NCBI RefSeq assembly: GCF_946885955.1
Contig: NZ_CAMPHI010000029.1
Coordinates: 1 to 64,000, forward strand
Direction of reading: 5' to 3'
Length of the DNA: 64,000 nt
From: an uncultured Pseudomonas sp.
Lineage (GTDB): Bacteria; Pseudomonadota; Gammaproteobacteria; Pseudomonadales; Pseudomonadaceae
Shown: one piece after another, positions 27,899-36,796 of the stretch
Layout of the letters: every line of letters starts with the position of its first letter
Position numbering within the stretch: position 1 is the first letter of the stretch
Notes under the pieces: generated by a model
What the model was told of the DNA's origin: nothing
The model's input: the letters and a program-made list of their open reading frames with translations, nothing else
Database searches by the model: none
Program-made: the position numbers and the translations under genes

Positions 27899-28849
27899 AT
27901 GTCGGTGTTCACCCCCCTGGAGCGCCATGAGCTCGAGGACTTTCTCGCCCCCTATGGCCTGGGTCGTCTGCGCGACTTCCAGGGCATCGCCGCGGGCAGC
28001 GAAAACAGTAATTTCTTCGTCAGCATGGAGCAGGGCGAGTTCGTCCTGACCCTGATCGAGCGCGGGCCGAGCGCCGACCTGCCGTTCTTTATCGAACTGC
28101 TCGACGTGCTGCACGCCGCCGATCTGCCGGTGCCCTACGCCCTGCGCACCGCCAGCGGCGAAGCTTTGCGCAGCCTCGCGGAAAAGCCGGCGCTGCTGCA
28201 GCCGCGCCTGGCTGGTCAGCATGTATTGCAGCCCAATGCGCACCATTGCCAGGAAGTCGGCACGTTGCTGGCGCGCATTCACCTGGCCACCCGCGAGCGG
28301 GTGCTGGAGCGCCAGAGCGACCGCGGCCTGGACTGGATGCTTAGCGAAGGCCCGAGCCTGGCGCTGCAATTGCCCGATGATCAGTTGCCGCTGTTGCGCG
28401 ATGCTCTGGCCGAGATCCACAGCCTCAAGTCGAGCATCCTGGCGTTGCCGCGGGCCAACCTGCACGCCGATCTGTTTCGCGACAACGTGCTGTTCGACGG
28501 CAACCACCTGAGCGGGGTGATCGACTTCTACAACGCCTGTTCGGGACCGATGCTCTACGACCTGGCAATCGCCCTCAACGACTGGTGTTCGGAGGCCGAC
28601 GGCAGCCTCGATCAGCACCGCGCCCAGGCCCTGCTCGGCGCCTACGCCGCGCTGCGCCACTTCACGCCAGCCGAAGCCGAGCTGTGGCCGACCCTGCTGC
28701 GCGTCGCCTGTGTGCGCTTCTGGCTGTCCCGGCTGATCGCCGCGCAATCGTTCGCCGGCCAGGAAGTGTTGATCCACGATCCCGGCGAGTTCGAGCGCCG
28801 CCTGGCGCAACGCCAGCAGGTCGAACTGGCGCTGCCGTTCGCCCTGTAA
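27899..28849 (+). CDS. thrB: Homoserine kinase (choline kinase-fold type)
   Basis: Phosphorylates L-homoserine on the way to threonine. It has 316 residues and belongs to the ThrB_alpha family with an APH/choline kinase fold, unlike the GHMP-type ThrB of E. coli. The ATP loop region is FQGIAAGSENSNFFV (near 23-37), the catalytic loop is NLHADLFRDNVLFDG (near 188-202) and the metal-binding DFYN is in GVIDFYNACSG. The ATG at 27899 follows GGCAGG; an earlier in-frame non-ATG start is less likely. The position after polA and the DUF2782 gene matches PA5495. Confidence 0.93.
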   Translation: MSVFTPLERHELEDFLAPYGLGRLRDFQGIAAGSENSNFFVSMEQGEFVLTLIERGPSADLPFFIELLDVLHAADLPVPYALRTASGEALRSLAEKPALLQPRLAGQHVLQPNAHHCQEVGTLLARIHLATRERVLERQSDRGLDWMLSEGPSLALQLPDDQLPLLRDALAEIHSLKSSILALPRANLHADLFRDNVLFDGNHLSGVIDFYNACSGPMLYDLAIALNDWCSEADGSLDQHRAQALLGAYAALRHFTPAEAELWPTLLRVACVRFWLSRLIAAQSFAGQEVLIHDPGEFERRLAQRQQVELALPFAL

Positions 28850-28935
28850 GCGGGCTGCGGCACAAATGCCAGGGCGCGCTCCAGTCCCGTAGCAGGCGCG
28901 CCGCCGCAGGGCTTCCTTCCGTTAGATCAATCGCG

Positions 28936-29664
28936 TTAACCCTGGTTGGCCGCCTTGAAGTTGCAGGTCAAATAGCGATTGCTGAAGCCGTAGCGCAGCA
29001 TCGAGCCCAGGCGGCGCAGCAGGTAGAAGGGGTGCTGGCGGTAGTACTGCAGCACCGCGTTGCCGACTCCTTCGGAGCGGTGTTGCTTGGCTTTGCGTTT
29101 GGAAAACAAGCCTTTGAACTGCCACCACTGGATCTGCTCGAACTGCTGGTCCGGGCGCAGGCTGTGGGCGGCGAACAGTTTGAAGAACGAGGCCTGGCTG
29201 AAGTCGTGCAAGTGGTGCGGGTTGCCGTCCAGGGTCGGGGTGATCGGCACCGAGGCGATCACCTGGCCCTGCGCGGCCAGGAGTGTCGAGTAGTTGGCGA
29301 CCAGGCGCTGCGGGTCCGGCAGGTGTTCGATGGTTTCCAGGCTGACGATACTGTCGAACGGTTCGGCGCAGGCGAAGCTTTGCGCGTCGGCGCACACATA
29401 GCTGAGATTGGGCAGGCGGTAATGCGCCTGGGCGTAGGCGATGGCCGCGGGGTCGATATCCACTCCCACCACGGTTTTCTCCGGGTGCAGTTCGGCCAGC
29501 AAGGCGCTGCCGTAGCCGCAACCGCAGGCCATATCGAGCACCCGTTCGCCGCTCAGGCAGGCGGAGGCGAAACGATAGCGTTGCAGATGGATTTGTAGGG
29601 TGTCCTGATCGTCGCTGTTATCTAGGTCGAGCTGCTCGGGGTAAATGCGTTCGATGGTCAGCAT
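28936..29664 (-). CDS. SAM-dependent methyltransferase (class I)
   Basis: A 242-residue Rossmann-fold methyltransferase. The start chosen is MLTIERIYPEQLD; the frame is open for 26 codons upstream without family likeness. Motif I is VLDMACGCGYGSALLAE (near 42-58), motif II is VVGVDIDPAAIAYA, and motifs III/IV are DSIVSLETIEHLPDP and VIASVPITP. The C-terminal part (FKLFAAHSLRPDQQFEQIQW, then FYLLRRLGSMLRYGFSNRY) is unlike small-molecule quinone methyltransferases and resembles those of glycan or lipopolysaccharide modification. The substrate is unknown. It sits between thrB and znuA, both of which it does not obviously serve. Confidence 0.82.
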   Translation of the reverse strand: MLTIERIYPEQLDLDNSDDQDTLQIHLQRYRFASACLSGERVLDMACGCGYGSALLAELHPEKTVVGVDIDPAAIAYAQAHYRLPNLSYVCADAQSFACAEPFDSIVSLETIEHLPDPQRLVANYSTLLAAQGQVIASVPITPTLDGNPHHLHDFSQASFFKLFAAHSLRPDQQFEQIQWWQFKGLFSKRKAKQHRSEGVGNAVLQYYRQHPFYLLRRLGSMLRYGFSNRYLTCNFKAANQG

Positions 29665-29795
29665 GCGGGCCTGTCCCTGGTAATGGCTGGGGCGCTGACG
29701 GCGGACTATAAGGCAGTGCCAGCGGTTTAAACAGGCGGGCAATCCAATTGGCGACCCTGCTGTCGCCGGCTAATGAACTCCCTTGCGGTTTTCCC

Positions 29796-30728
29796 TTATA
29801 ACGCTTCCAGGCACCCGGCCAGCGACTCGGCCATGCGTTCCAGCAGGGTTTCATAGCCGCTGGCGTCGACCGGCAGGGCGCCGCCCATGGCGTCCAGTTC
29901 GGTCAGGGTCACCGGCAGGCCGGCGGTCAGGGTTTTGCTCAGGCGCGGGGCCACCGGCGGTTCGTTGAATACGCAGGCAGGGCCAGCCTGTTGCAGGCGT
30001 TCGCGCATCGCGGCGACGTGGCGCGCGCCTGGCTGCACTTCGCTGGCGAGGCTGAAAACTCCCGCGTGCTCGAGGCCATAGGCGGCTTCGAAGTAGTCGT
30101 AGGCTTCGTGGAAGACGAAGTAGGGTTTGCCTTTTACGGCCTGCAAACGTTCCTTCAAGCGCGTATCGAGGGCGCTTAGGCGTTCACCGAAGGCCTTGGC
30201 GTTGGCCTGATAGCGCGCCGCGTTGGTCGGGTCGGCGGCGGCCAGGTCGGCGGCCATCTTTCCGGCAATGACCCGGGCATTGGCCGGCAGCAGCCATAAA
30301 TGCGCATCGAGGGTGCCGGGGCGGTGGTCGTGATCGTGGTCATCGGCGGGCTCATGCTCGTCATGCTCCGCTTGTTCTTCATGCCGCTCGCCGAAATGCC
30401 GCAGCTGCATGCCCGCGAGGTCCTGCACCGCCACGCTCGGCTTGCTGCGCCCGGTCAGCACGCGCGGTAGAAAGCTCTCCAGGTCGGCGCCGACCCAATA
30501 CAGCAAATCGACATCGCGTACGTTGCGCACATCCGAGGGGCGCAACGCATAGTGGTGCGGTGATGCGCCAGGTGGCAGCAACACCTCGGGAGTGCCCAGG
30601 CCATCCTGCACGGCGGCGGCGATCAGTTGCAGCGGCTTGATGCTGGTCAGCACGCGCACTTCGGCCAGGGCGGTGTTGCTGGCGGCGAGGGCGAGAAGGA
30701 GGGAGAAGGCGACAAAAATACGCGGCAC
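29796..30728 (-). CDS. znuA: Zinc ABC transporter substrate-binding protein ZnuA
   Basis: Periplasmic zinc-binding protein of the cluster A-I family, 310 residues, with signal peptide MPRIFVAFSLLLALAASNTALA. Zinc ligands are in GASPHHYALRPSD (His near 58-59), DAHLWLLP (His near 143), VFHEAYDYFEAAYGL and the C-terminal Asp region TELDAMGG. A histidine/aspartate-rich loop at about 111-135 (EHDEHEPADDHDHDH) is the usual ZnuA metal-catching loop. It is divergent from zur-znuC-znuB with a Zur box between, so it is expected to be induced when zinc is scarce. Confidence 0.95.
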   Translation of the reverse strand: MPRIFVAFSLLLALAASNTALAEVRVLTSIKPLQLIAAAVQDGLGTPEVLLPPGASPHHYALRPSDVRNVRDVDLLYWVGADLESFLPRVLTGRSKPSVAVQDLAGMQLRHFGERHEEQAEHDEHEPADDHDHDHRPGTLDAHLWLLPANARVIAGKMAADLAAADPTNAARYQANAKAFGERLSALDTRLKERLQAVKGKPYFVFHEAYDYFEAAYGLEHAGVFSLASEVQPGARHVAAMRERLQQAGPACVFNEPPVAPRLSKTLTAGLPVTLTELDAMGGALPVDASGYETLLERMAESLAGCLEAL

Positions 30729-30754
30729 GGATGCACCCGAAATGGACGGAATGG

Positions 30755-30767
30755 GTTATATAATAAC
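30755..30767. promoter_or_regulatory. Zur box between znuA and zur-znuCB
   Basis: GTTATATAATAAC, an inverted repeat of GTTAT and ATAAC around a three-base centre, lies 27 bases from both divergent start codons. It fits the proteobacterial Zur consensus and would repress both transcripts when zinc is sufficient. Confidence 0.8.
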
Positions 30768-30793
30768 GTCTCTTCTCACTTTCGTCGTTGCCC

Positions 30794-31279
30794 ATGACTC
30801 AGCCCCCTCTGGCTTCCCGCCCCCACGATCACTCCCATTGCGTGCATAACGCGCTCGCTGAGGCCGAAAGCATCTGCGCGCGCCAAGGCTTGCGCCTGAC
30901 AGAGTTGCGCAAACGTGTGCTGGAGCTGGTCTGGCAAAGCCATAAACCTCTCGGCGCCTACGATATTCTCGGCGTGCTGAGCGAGCTCGACGGTCGCCGC
31001 GCCGCGCCGCCGACGGTGTACCGCGCCCTGGATTTCCTCCTCGAAAATGGCCTGGTGCACCGCATCGCCTCGCTCAACGCCTTCGTCGGCTGCAACCGCC
31101 CGGAGCATGCCCATCAGGGGCAATTCCTGATCTGCCGCGTATGCCATGCGGCGATCGAGCTGGAGCAGTCGGCGATCAGCGAGGCGATAGTCGCCAGCGC
31201 CGCTGGCGTCGGTTTCTCGGTCGAAAGTCAGACCGTGGAAGTAGTCGGCTTGTGCGCCGGTTGCCGGGAGGCCGAATGA
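30794..31279 (+). CDS. zur: Zinc uptake regulator Zur (Fur family)
   Basis: Zinc-responsive repressor, 161 residues from the ATG at 30794 ([15 protein letters not shown]). The N-terminal half is a winged helix ([37 protein letters not shown]). The C-terminal half has the structural zinc cysteines in ICRVCHAA and LCAGCREAE and a regulatory-site histidine cluster near [10 protein letters not shown]. It overlaps znuC by ATGA. Known as np20 in P. aeruginosa. It should autoregulate through the Zur box just upstream. Confidence 0.94.
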   Translation: MTQPPLASRPHDHSHCVHNALAEAESICARQGLRLTELRKRVLELVWQSHKPLGAYDILGVLSELDGRRAAPPTVYRALDFLLENGLVHRIASLNAFVGCNRPEHAHQGQFLICRVCHAAIELEQSAISEAIVASAAGVGFSVESQTVEVVGLCAGCREAE

Positions 31280-32082
31280 GCGACGAACTGATCCGTCTGG
31301 CCGGGGTGAGCGTCACCTTTGCCGGGCAAGCGGTGTTGCAGGACGTGCAACTGAGCGTGCGGCCGGGGGAAATCGTCACCCTGATCGGCCCCAACGGCGC
31401 CGGCAAGACCACCCTGGTGCGCGCCGTGCTCGGTCTGCTCAAGGCCAATAGCGGCAGCGTCTGGCGCAAGCCCAAACTGCGCATCGGCTATATGCCGCAG
31501 AAGTTGCATGTGGACGCCACCCTGCCGCTCAGCGTGCTGCGTTTTTTGCGTCTGGTGCCGGGCGTCGCGCGCGCTCAGGCCCAGGCGGCGCTGGCCGAGG
31601 TAGGGGCCGAACAGGTGATCGACAGCCCCTTGCAAAGCATTTCCGGCGGCGAGTTGCAACGCGTGCTGTTGGCCCGCGCCCTGCTGCGCAAGCCAGAATT
31701 GTTGGTGCTCGATGAGCCGGTGCAGGGTGTCGACGTTGCCGGCCAGGCCGAGTTGTACCGCTTGATCACCCAGCTGCGCGACCGCCATGGTTGCGGCGTG
31801 CTGATGGTCTCCCACGACCTGCACCTGGTGATGAGCACCACCGACCAGGTGGTTTGCCTCAATCGTCACGTCTGCTGTTCCGGCCACCCGGAGCAGGTCA
31901 GCGGCGATCCGGCGTTCGTCGAACTGTTCGGCCGCGATGCCAAGAGCCTGGCGGTTTACCACCATCACCACGACCATGCCCATGATCTGCACGGCGCGGT
32001 GGTCGAGGAAAATTCGAGCGGCTTCAGCATAAAGGGCCCGGTTCGCCCGCATATCCATGGAGATGGCTGCAAGCATGGCTGA
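31276..32082 (+). CDS. znuC: Zinc ABC transporter ATP-binding protein ZnuC
   Basis: ATPase of the zinc importer, 268 residues from the ATG overlapping the zur stop. Walker A is GPNGAGKTT (near 38-46), the Q-loop is in YMPQKLHVD, the ABC signature is ISGGELQRV, Walker B is [12 protein letters not shown] and the switch histidine is in VSHDLHLV. The C-terminal tail is histidine-rich ([14 protein letters not shown]), which may bind zinc. Its last codons overlap the start of znuB, so zur, znuC and znuB form a tightly coupled operon. Confidence 0.95.
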   Translation: MSDELIRLAGVSVTFAGQAVLQDVQLSVRPGEIVTLIGPNGAGKTTLVRAVLGLLKANSGSVWRKPKLRIGYMPQKLHVDATLPLSVLRFLRLVPGVARAQAQAALAEVGAEQVIDSPLQSISGGELQRVLLARALLRKPELLVLDEPVQGVDVAGQAELYRLITQLRDRHGCGVLMVSHDLHLVMSTTDQVVCLNRHVCCSGHPEQVSGDPAFVELFGRDAKSLAVYHHHHDHAHDLHGAVVEENSSGFSIKGPVRPHIHGDGCKHG

Positions 32083-32863
32083 TTTTCTCCTCAACGCCCT
32101 GATCGCCGGCCTGGCGCTGGCGCTGGTCGCCGGCCCGCTCGGTTCCTTCGTGGTCTGGCGGCGCATGGCCTATTTCGGCGACACACTGTCCCACGCGGCG
32201 CTGCTCGGCGTGGCCCTCGGCCTGATGCTGGATGTCAGCCCGACCCTGGCGGTGACGGTCGGCTGCGTGTTGCTCGCGGCGTTGCTGGTCACGCTGCAGA
32301 GCCGCCAGCCGCTGGCCTCGGATACCCTGCTGGGGATTCTTGCCCACAGCACGCTATCGCTGGGCCTGGTGGTGCTGAGCTTTATGAAGGATGTGCGCAT
32401 CGACCTGATGGGCTACCTGTTCGGCGACCTGCTCGCGGTCGGTCCCGGCGACCTGGCCTGGATAGTTGGCGGCAGCGCGCTGGTGCTGGTGCTGCTGGCG
32501 CTGCTCTGGCGGCCGTTACTGGCGATTACCGTGCATGAGGAACTGGCCCGGGTCGAAGGCCTGCCGGTGGCGGCGATTCGCCTGAGCCTGATGCTACTGA
32601 TCGCCGTGGTGATCGCCGTGGCGATGAAGATCGTCGGCGTATTGCTGATTACCTCGCTGCTGATCATTCCCGCCGCGGCGGCCCAACGGCATGCGCGTAC
32701 GCCGGAGCAGATGGCCTTTGGCGCCAGTCTGCTGGGGATAGTCGCGGTGTGCGGCGGCCTCAGCCTGTCCTGGTTCGAAGACAGCCCCGCCGGGCCTTCT
32801 ATAGTTGTCGCTGCGGCCAGTCTGTTTCTACTCAGCTTCGCCTGGCCACGACGCACCGCCTAG
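32075..32863 (+). CDS. znuB: Zinc ABC transporter permease ZnuB
   Basis: Inner membrane permease of the ABC-3 family, 262 residues. The start chosen is [12 protein letters not shown], as in other ZnuB proteins; an ATG six codons upstream is also in frame. It has about eight membrane segments. Family motifs are [20 protein letters not shown] near the N-terminus and [20 protein letters not shown] in the C-terminal half. It overlaps znuC by 8 bases. Confidence 0.94.
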   Translation: MADFLLNALIAGLALALVAGPLGSFVVWRRMAYFGDTLSHAALLGVALGLMLDVSPTLAVTVGCVLLAALLVTLQSRQPLASDTLLGILAHSTLSLGLVVLSFMKDVRIDLMGYLFGDLLAVGPGDLAWIVGGSALVLVLLALLWRPLLAITVHEELARVEGLPVAAIRLSLMLLIAVVIAVAMKIVGVLLITSLLIIPAAAAQRHARTPEQMAFGASLLGIVAVCGGLSLSWFEDSPAGPSIVVAAASLFLLSFAWPRRTA

Positions 32864-32906
32864 ACGCAGGTGCCCTGTAGATTCTATGTTCCTGCGCAGG
32901 TTTTTT
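32864..32906 (+). terminator. Possible terminator after znuB
   Basis: CGCAGG and CCTGCG, separated by about 20 bases, end in a run of six T residues at 32901-32906. The long loop makes this a weak call. Confidence 0.35.
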
Positions 32907-32970
32907 GTCCGACCATGGTTGGATCAAACGGTGTATTCGACCGCCATACGGCAAAAGCAGCGCGAAGCAC

Positions 32971-33041
32971 GTAGCCTGGGTTGAGCGCAGCGATACCCAG
33001 GGCGCCGATACCCGGGTATCGCTTCGCTCAACCCGGGCTAC
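32971..33041. repeat. 71-bp palindromic repeat, copy 1
   Basis: It begins GTAGCCTGGGTTGAGCG and ends CGCTCAACCCGGGCTAC, forming a long imperfect hairpin around ACCCAGGGCGCCGATACCCG. An identical 71-base copy is at 44432-44502. Its ends resemble those of the REP units. Confidence 0.85.
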
Positions 33042-33158
33042 CAGAGTTGGCCCACAGGGCAGGGCGCTGACCGATGCTACCGGTCAGGCCGGGGTTGGGT
33101 GAGGTTGGCCCGGCGGTGTAGACTTGGCTGTTTTTTGCGCAACACGAGACTCGCAGTT

Positions 33159-33830
33159 ATGAAGTCGTTTGCCTCAAGTTGTCTTGCCGTTATCGCCGCG
33201 ACGCTGCTGTTGGCCGCCTGCCAGCAGCTGCCATCGACCGCCACCGAACAGGCTAACGGCGTCGTGCAATTCGAAGGTTACCTGGCCGCTGGCCAATTGA
33301 ATGCCGCCGAGGCGCAGCTTGCGCAATTGCAGCAGGGCGCGGCGGGCGACAGTCGCTTGCCGAAATACCAGCGGCGCTTGGCCGAGGCCTATTTGCAGCA
33401 AGGGCAGCGCGCCCTGCAAGGCGGCGATCTGGATGCCGCGACCCAGGCCCTGAGTCGCGCCCGCAGCCTGATGCCCGCCGCCCCAGCGTTGACCAGCGGG
33501 CTGGTCTCGACGCTGGCGCAAGCCGGTATCGCGCAGAATCGGAAAACCCCGGCCAGGCGCATCGACCCCAGCGCCGCGAGCAGTGTCATCGTCCTGCCGC
33601 CGTTGCAGGAAGCCGAGCGCTTAGACGAGGAGCTCGCGGCGATCGCCGCCGATGTGGTGAATTTCCGCTGCGCGGTGCGCATCGATACCGACCAGGCGGA
33701 GGATGGCAATCGCCTCAGTACCCTGCTCGAAGCGCAAATCCGGCGTCTCGACCCGACGTTCGAGGCTAGCATCGGCCAGGCCGTCGAGCCCGGACGGGCG
33801 CCGCAGATGGTGCTCACGCCCGGCGGTTGA
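33159..33830 (+). CDS. Tetratricopeptide-like lipoprotein of unknown function
   Basis: A 223-residue predicted lipoprotein with lipobox LLLAAC (signal MKSFASSCLAVIAATLLLAAC). The region 30-125 looks like degenerate TPR-type helices (YLAAGQLNAAEAQLAQLQQG, then AEAYLQQGQRALQGGDLDAATQALSRAR). The remainder (VIVLPPLQEAERLDEELAAI) has no recognised motif. In PAO1 a similar gene, PA5502, lies between znuB and the met transporter, and the position is the same here. An anchoring or assembly role is possible but nothing shows it. Confidence 0.75.
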   Translation: MKSFASSCLAVIAATLLLAACQQLPSTATEQANGVVQFEGYLAAGQLNAAEAQLAQLQQGAAGDSRLPKYQRRLAEAYLQQGQRALQGGDLDAATQALSRARSLMPAAPALTSGLVSTLAQAGIAQNRKTPARRIDPSAASSVIVLPPLQEAERLDEELAAIAADVVNFRCAVRIDTDQAEDGNRLSTLLEAQIRRLDPTFEASIGQAVEPGRAPQMVLTPGG

Positions 33831-33858
33831 GACAGCACGACATCGTCGTCTTTAATGC

Positions 33859-33872
33859 TTTATAGCTATAAA
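33859..33872. promoter_or_regulatory. 14-bp perfect palindrome upstream of metN
   Basis: TTTATAGCTATAAA lies about 105 bases before the metN start in an A+T-rich patch. A related ATAGCGGCTAT palindrome is found just before metQ (around 35830). A second inverted repeat, GCGTAG / CTACGC, follows at about 33904-33922. This is a candidate operator for a sulfur or methionine regulator, unidentified. Confidence 0.4.
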
Positions 33873-33977
33873 CATAGGCCAATAAAGATTTTTGCGGCCT
33901 AAAGCGTAGCGGATAGACTACGCGCCCTCTGCGCCTATCCGGCGACGGCAACCCGACGAACCCAAAAGGTTTAATGC

Positions 33978-34985
33978 GTGATCCATTTTCACCAGGTCCA
34001 CAAGGCGTATCGTGTCGCCGGCCAGGACATCCCCGCGTTGCGCCCGACCGATTTGCGTATCGGCCGCGGCGAAGTGTTCGGCATCATCGGCCATTCCGGC
34101 GCCGGCAAAAGCACCCTGCTGCGCTTGATCAACCGTCTGGAGCAACCGTCCGGCGGGCGTATCCTGATCGATGAGGAAGAAGTCACCGCCCTCGACGCCA
34201 ACGGCCTGCGCCGTTTCCGTCAGCAGGTCGGGATGATCTTCCAGCACTTCAACCTGCTGTCCTCGAAGACCGTCGCCGACAACGTCGCGTTGCCGCTGAA
34301 GCTGGCCGGCGAGCTGTCCCGTGGCGCCATCGCCCAGCGCGTCGCCGAGTTGCTGGCGCGGGTCGGCTTGAGCGATCACGCCAACAAATACCCAGCGCAG
34401 CTCTCCGGCGGGCAGAAGCAGCGGGTCGGCATCGCCCGCGCCCTGGCCACCGCGCCGAAGATCCTGCTGTGCGACGAGGCCACCAGCGCCCTCGACCCGC
34501 AAACCACCGCCTCGGTGTTGCAACTGCTGGCCGAGATCAACCGCGAGCTGAACCTGACCATCGTACTGATCACCCATGAAATGGACGTGATCCGCCGGGT
34601 CTGCGACCGCGTCGCGGTGATGGACGCCGGGGTGATAGTCGAGCAGGGGCCGGTCGCCGAGGTCTTTCTGCACCCGCAGCACGCCACCACCAAGCGCTTC
34701 GTGCAGGAGTCCGAGCAGGTCGACGAGCACGAGCAGCGCGACGATTTCGCCCACGTTCAGGGCCGCATTCTGCGCCTGACCTTTCAGGGCGAGGCGACCT
34801 ACGCGCCGCTGCTCGGCACCGTGGCCCGTGAGACCGGGGTGGATTACAGCATCCTCGCCGGGCGTATCGACCGGATCAAGGACACCCCCTACGGGCAACT
34901 GACCCTGGCCCTGACCGGCGGCGATCTGGAGGCCGCGATTGCGCGCTTTCAAGCCGCCGACGTGCACCTGGAGGTGTTGCGATGA
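33978..34985 (+). CDS. metN: Methionine ABC transporter ATP-binding protein MetN
   Basis: ATPase of the D/L-methionine importer, 335 residues, starting at GTG ([12 protein letters not shown]). Walker A is GHSGAGKST (near 38-46), the Q-loop is in [11 protein letters not shown], the signature is LSGGQKQRV, Walker B is [12 protein letters not shown] and the switch is in ITHEMDVI. The C-terminal NIL domain (about 265-335, [16 protein letters not shown]) is the methionine-sensing domain of this family. The metI ATG overlaps its stop. PAO1 has the same gene set at PA5503-PA5505. Confidence 0.94.
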   Translation: MIHFHQVHKAYRVAGQDIPALRPTDLRIGRGEVFGIIGHSGAGKSTLLRLINRLEQPSGGRILIDEEEVTALDANGLRRFRQQVGMIFQHFNLLSSKTVADNVALPLKLAGELSRGAIAQRVAELLARVGLSDHANKYPAQLSGGQKQRVGIARALATAPKILLCDEATSALDPQTTASVLQLLAEINRELNLTIVLITHEMDVIRRVCDRVAVMDAGVIVEQGPVAEVFLHPQHATTKRFVQESEQVDEHEQRDDFAHVQGRILRLTFQGEATYAPLLGTVARETGVDYSILAGRIDRIKDTPYGQLTLALTGGDLEAAIARFQAADVHLEVLR

Positions 34986-35647
34986 TGGACATGCTGCCCA
35001 ATGTCGACTGGCCGGAAATCTGGCAAGCCAGCCTGGACACCCTGAGCATGCTCGGCGGCTCATTGCTGTTCACCGTGCTGCTCGGCTTGCCACTCGGCGT
35101 GCTGCTGTTTCTCACCAGCCCGCGTCAGCTGTTCGAGCAGAAGGCGTTCTACGGCGTGCTGTCGCTGCTGGTTAACATCCTGCGCTCGGTGCCCTTCGTG
35201 ATTCTGCTGATCGTGATGATCCCCTTCACGGTGATCGTCACCGGCACCTCGCTCGGGGTGGCCGGCGCCATTCCGCCGTTGGTGGTCGGTGCCACGCCAT
35301 TCTTTGCGCGGCTGGTGGAAACCGCTCTGCGCGAAGTGGACCGCGGCATTATCGAGGCGACCCAGGCGATGGGCGCGACCACCCGACAGATCGTGACCAA
35401 CGCGCTGCTGCCCGAAGCCCTGCCGGGCATCATCGCCGCCGTCACCGTGACCGCGATCACCCTGGTGTCCTACACCGCCATGTCCGGCCTGATTGGCGGC
35501 GGCGGTTTGGGCGACCTAGCGGTGCGCTACGGTTATCAGCGTTATCAGCCGGATGTCATGGCGGTCACGGTGATTCTGCTGCTGATCCTCGTGCAGATCC
35601 TGCAAAGCGTTGGCGACAAGCTGGTGGTGCATTTCTCGCGCAAATAA
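34982..35647 (+). CDS. metI: Methionine ABC transporter permease MetI
   Basis: Inner membrane permease, 221 residues, with about five membrane segments. The binding-protein-dependent transport signature (EAA loop) is [20 protein letters not shown] in the middle of the protein. [25 protein letters not shown] near the C-terminus is diagnostic of MetI. It overlaps metN by ATGA, so the two are coupled. Confidence 0.94.
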   Translation: MMDMLPNVDWPEIWQASLDTLSMLGGSLLFTVLLGLPLGVLLFLTSPRQLFEQKAFYGVLSLLVNILRSVPFVILLIVMIPFTVIVTGTSLGVAGAIPPLVVGATPFFARLVETALREVDRGIIEATQAMGATTRQIVTNALLPEALPGIIAAVTVTAITLVSYTAMSGLIGGGGLGDLAVRYGYQRYQPDVMAVTVILLLILVQILQSVGDKLVVHFSRK

Positions 35648-35684
35648 TGGCGTGCCCGTAAAGCTGGCGATTGGCGCTAACCCC

Positions 35685-35754
35685 GTAGCCGGGATGCAAT
35701 CCGGGACATTGGTAGCGGCCATGGAAGCGCTTCCCCGGATTGCATCCGGGCTAC
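35685..35754. repeat. REP pair between metI and metQ
   Basis: Two inverted units of the GGATTGCATCCGGGCTAC type (35685-35706 and about 35733-35754). A REP pair inside this operon could set different mRNA stabilities for metNI and metQ. Confidence 0.8.
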
Positions 35755-35875
35755 AGCTCGCGGCATTGCTCGGAGCTGGTCCATACGACGCAGATTTCTA
35801 ACAGAAGAACAAAGCGTTAATTTTTTGCATAGCGGCTATCCGCCGAAATCGTACATATCCCACAAGGAATCGAAG

Positions 35876-36646
35876 ATGAAAAAACTGCTAATCGCCCTCA
35901 CCGCCGTCACGGCCTTCGCCGCCCAGGCACAGGAGCTGAACGTTGCCGCCACCGCCGTACCCCACGCGGAAATTCTCGAGTTCATCAAACCGACCCTCGC
36001 CGAACAGGGCGTGGAGCTGAACGTCAAAGTCTTCACCGACTACGTGCAGCCCAACGTGCAGGTCGCCGAGAAACGCCTGGACGCCAACTTCTTCCAGCAC
36101 CAGCCGTATTTGGATGAGTTCAACAAGAGCCGTGGCACCGAGCTGGTCAGCGTCGCTGGTGTGCACGTCGAGCCCTTCGGCGCCTATTCCAGCAAGCACA
36201 AGAGCCTGGCCGAGCTGCCGCTGGGCGCCAACGTGGTGATCCCCAACGACGCCACCAACGGCGGCCGCGCGCTGCTGTTGCTGCAGAAAGCCGGGCTGAT
36301 CGTGCTCAAGGATTCCGCCGGTATCCTCGCCACGCCGCGGGATATCGTCGAAAACCCGAAGAACATCAAGGTGCGTGAGTTGGAAGCGGCGACCCTGCCG
36401 CGGGTGCTGACCCAGGTCGACCTGGCGCTGATCAACACCAACTACGCGCTGGAAGCCCAGCTCAAGCCGACCGAGGATGCGCTGATTCTCGAAGGCAGCG
36501 ACTCGCCGTACGTCAACATCCTGGTCGCGCGCCCGGACAACAAGGACAGCGAGGCGATGCAGAAGCTGGCCAAGGCGCTGAACAGCGAAGCGGTCAAAGC
36601 CTTTATCGCCGAGAAGTACCAGGGCGCGGTCGTTCCGGCGTTCTAA
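35876..36646 (+). CDS. metQ: Methionine-binding periplasmic protein MetQ
   Basis: NLPA-family substrate-binding protein of the MetNIQ importer, 256 residues. The signal peptide is MKKLLIALTAVTAFAAQA with no lipobox cysteine, so the mature protein is periplasmic rather than lipid-anchored. Family blocks are ATAVPHAEILEFIKPTLAEQ, DANFFQHQPYLDEFN, VHVEPFGAYSSKHKSL, VVIPNDATNGGRALLLLQ and INTNYALEA. AAGGAAT lies 6 bases before the ATG. It is separated from metI by about 230 bases that contain a REP pair. Confidence 0.93.
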   Translation: MKKLLIALTAVTAFAAQAQELNVAATAVPHAEILEFIKPTLAEQGVELNVKVFTDYVQPNVQVAEKRLDANFFQHQPYLDEFNKSRGTELVSVAGVHVEPFGAYSSKHKSLAELPLGANVVIPNDATNGGRALLLLQKAGLIVLKDSAGILATPRDIVENPKNIKVRELEAATLPRVLTQVDLALINTNYALEAQLKPTEDALILEGSDSPYVNILVARPDNKDSEAMQKLAKALNSEAVKAFIAEKYQGAVVPAF

Positions 36647-36653
36647 TCCGATC

Positions 36654-36796
36654 AGCAGGTCGTTGAAAAACGTAGGCGAGGCAGGCAAGACAAGGCAAAA
36701 ACAGGCGAGGAAGCGGAGTTTACGTGCTGTAAATGAGCATTTCGAGCCTGTTTTTAACGCAGTACTGCCAACGCAGGTAGTTTTTCAGCGGCCTGT
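36654..36796. repeat. MITE-like nested inverted repeat
   Basis: About 143 bases with outer arms CAGGTCGTTGAAAAAC and TTTTTCAGCGGCCTG and inner arms AAAAACAGGCGAG and CGAGCCTGTTTTT. It ends on the stop codon of the asparaginase gene and may serve as a terminator for metQ and asparaginase. A fragment of the right end recurs at 57299-57324. No coding capacity. Confidence 0.7.
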
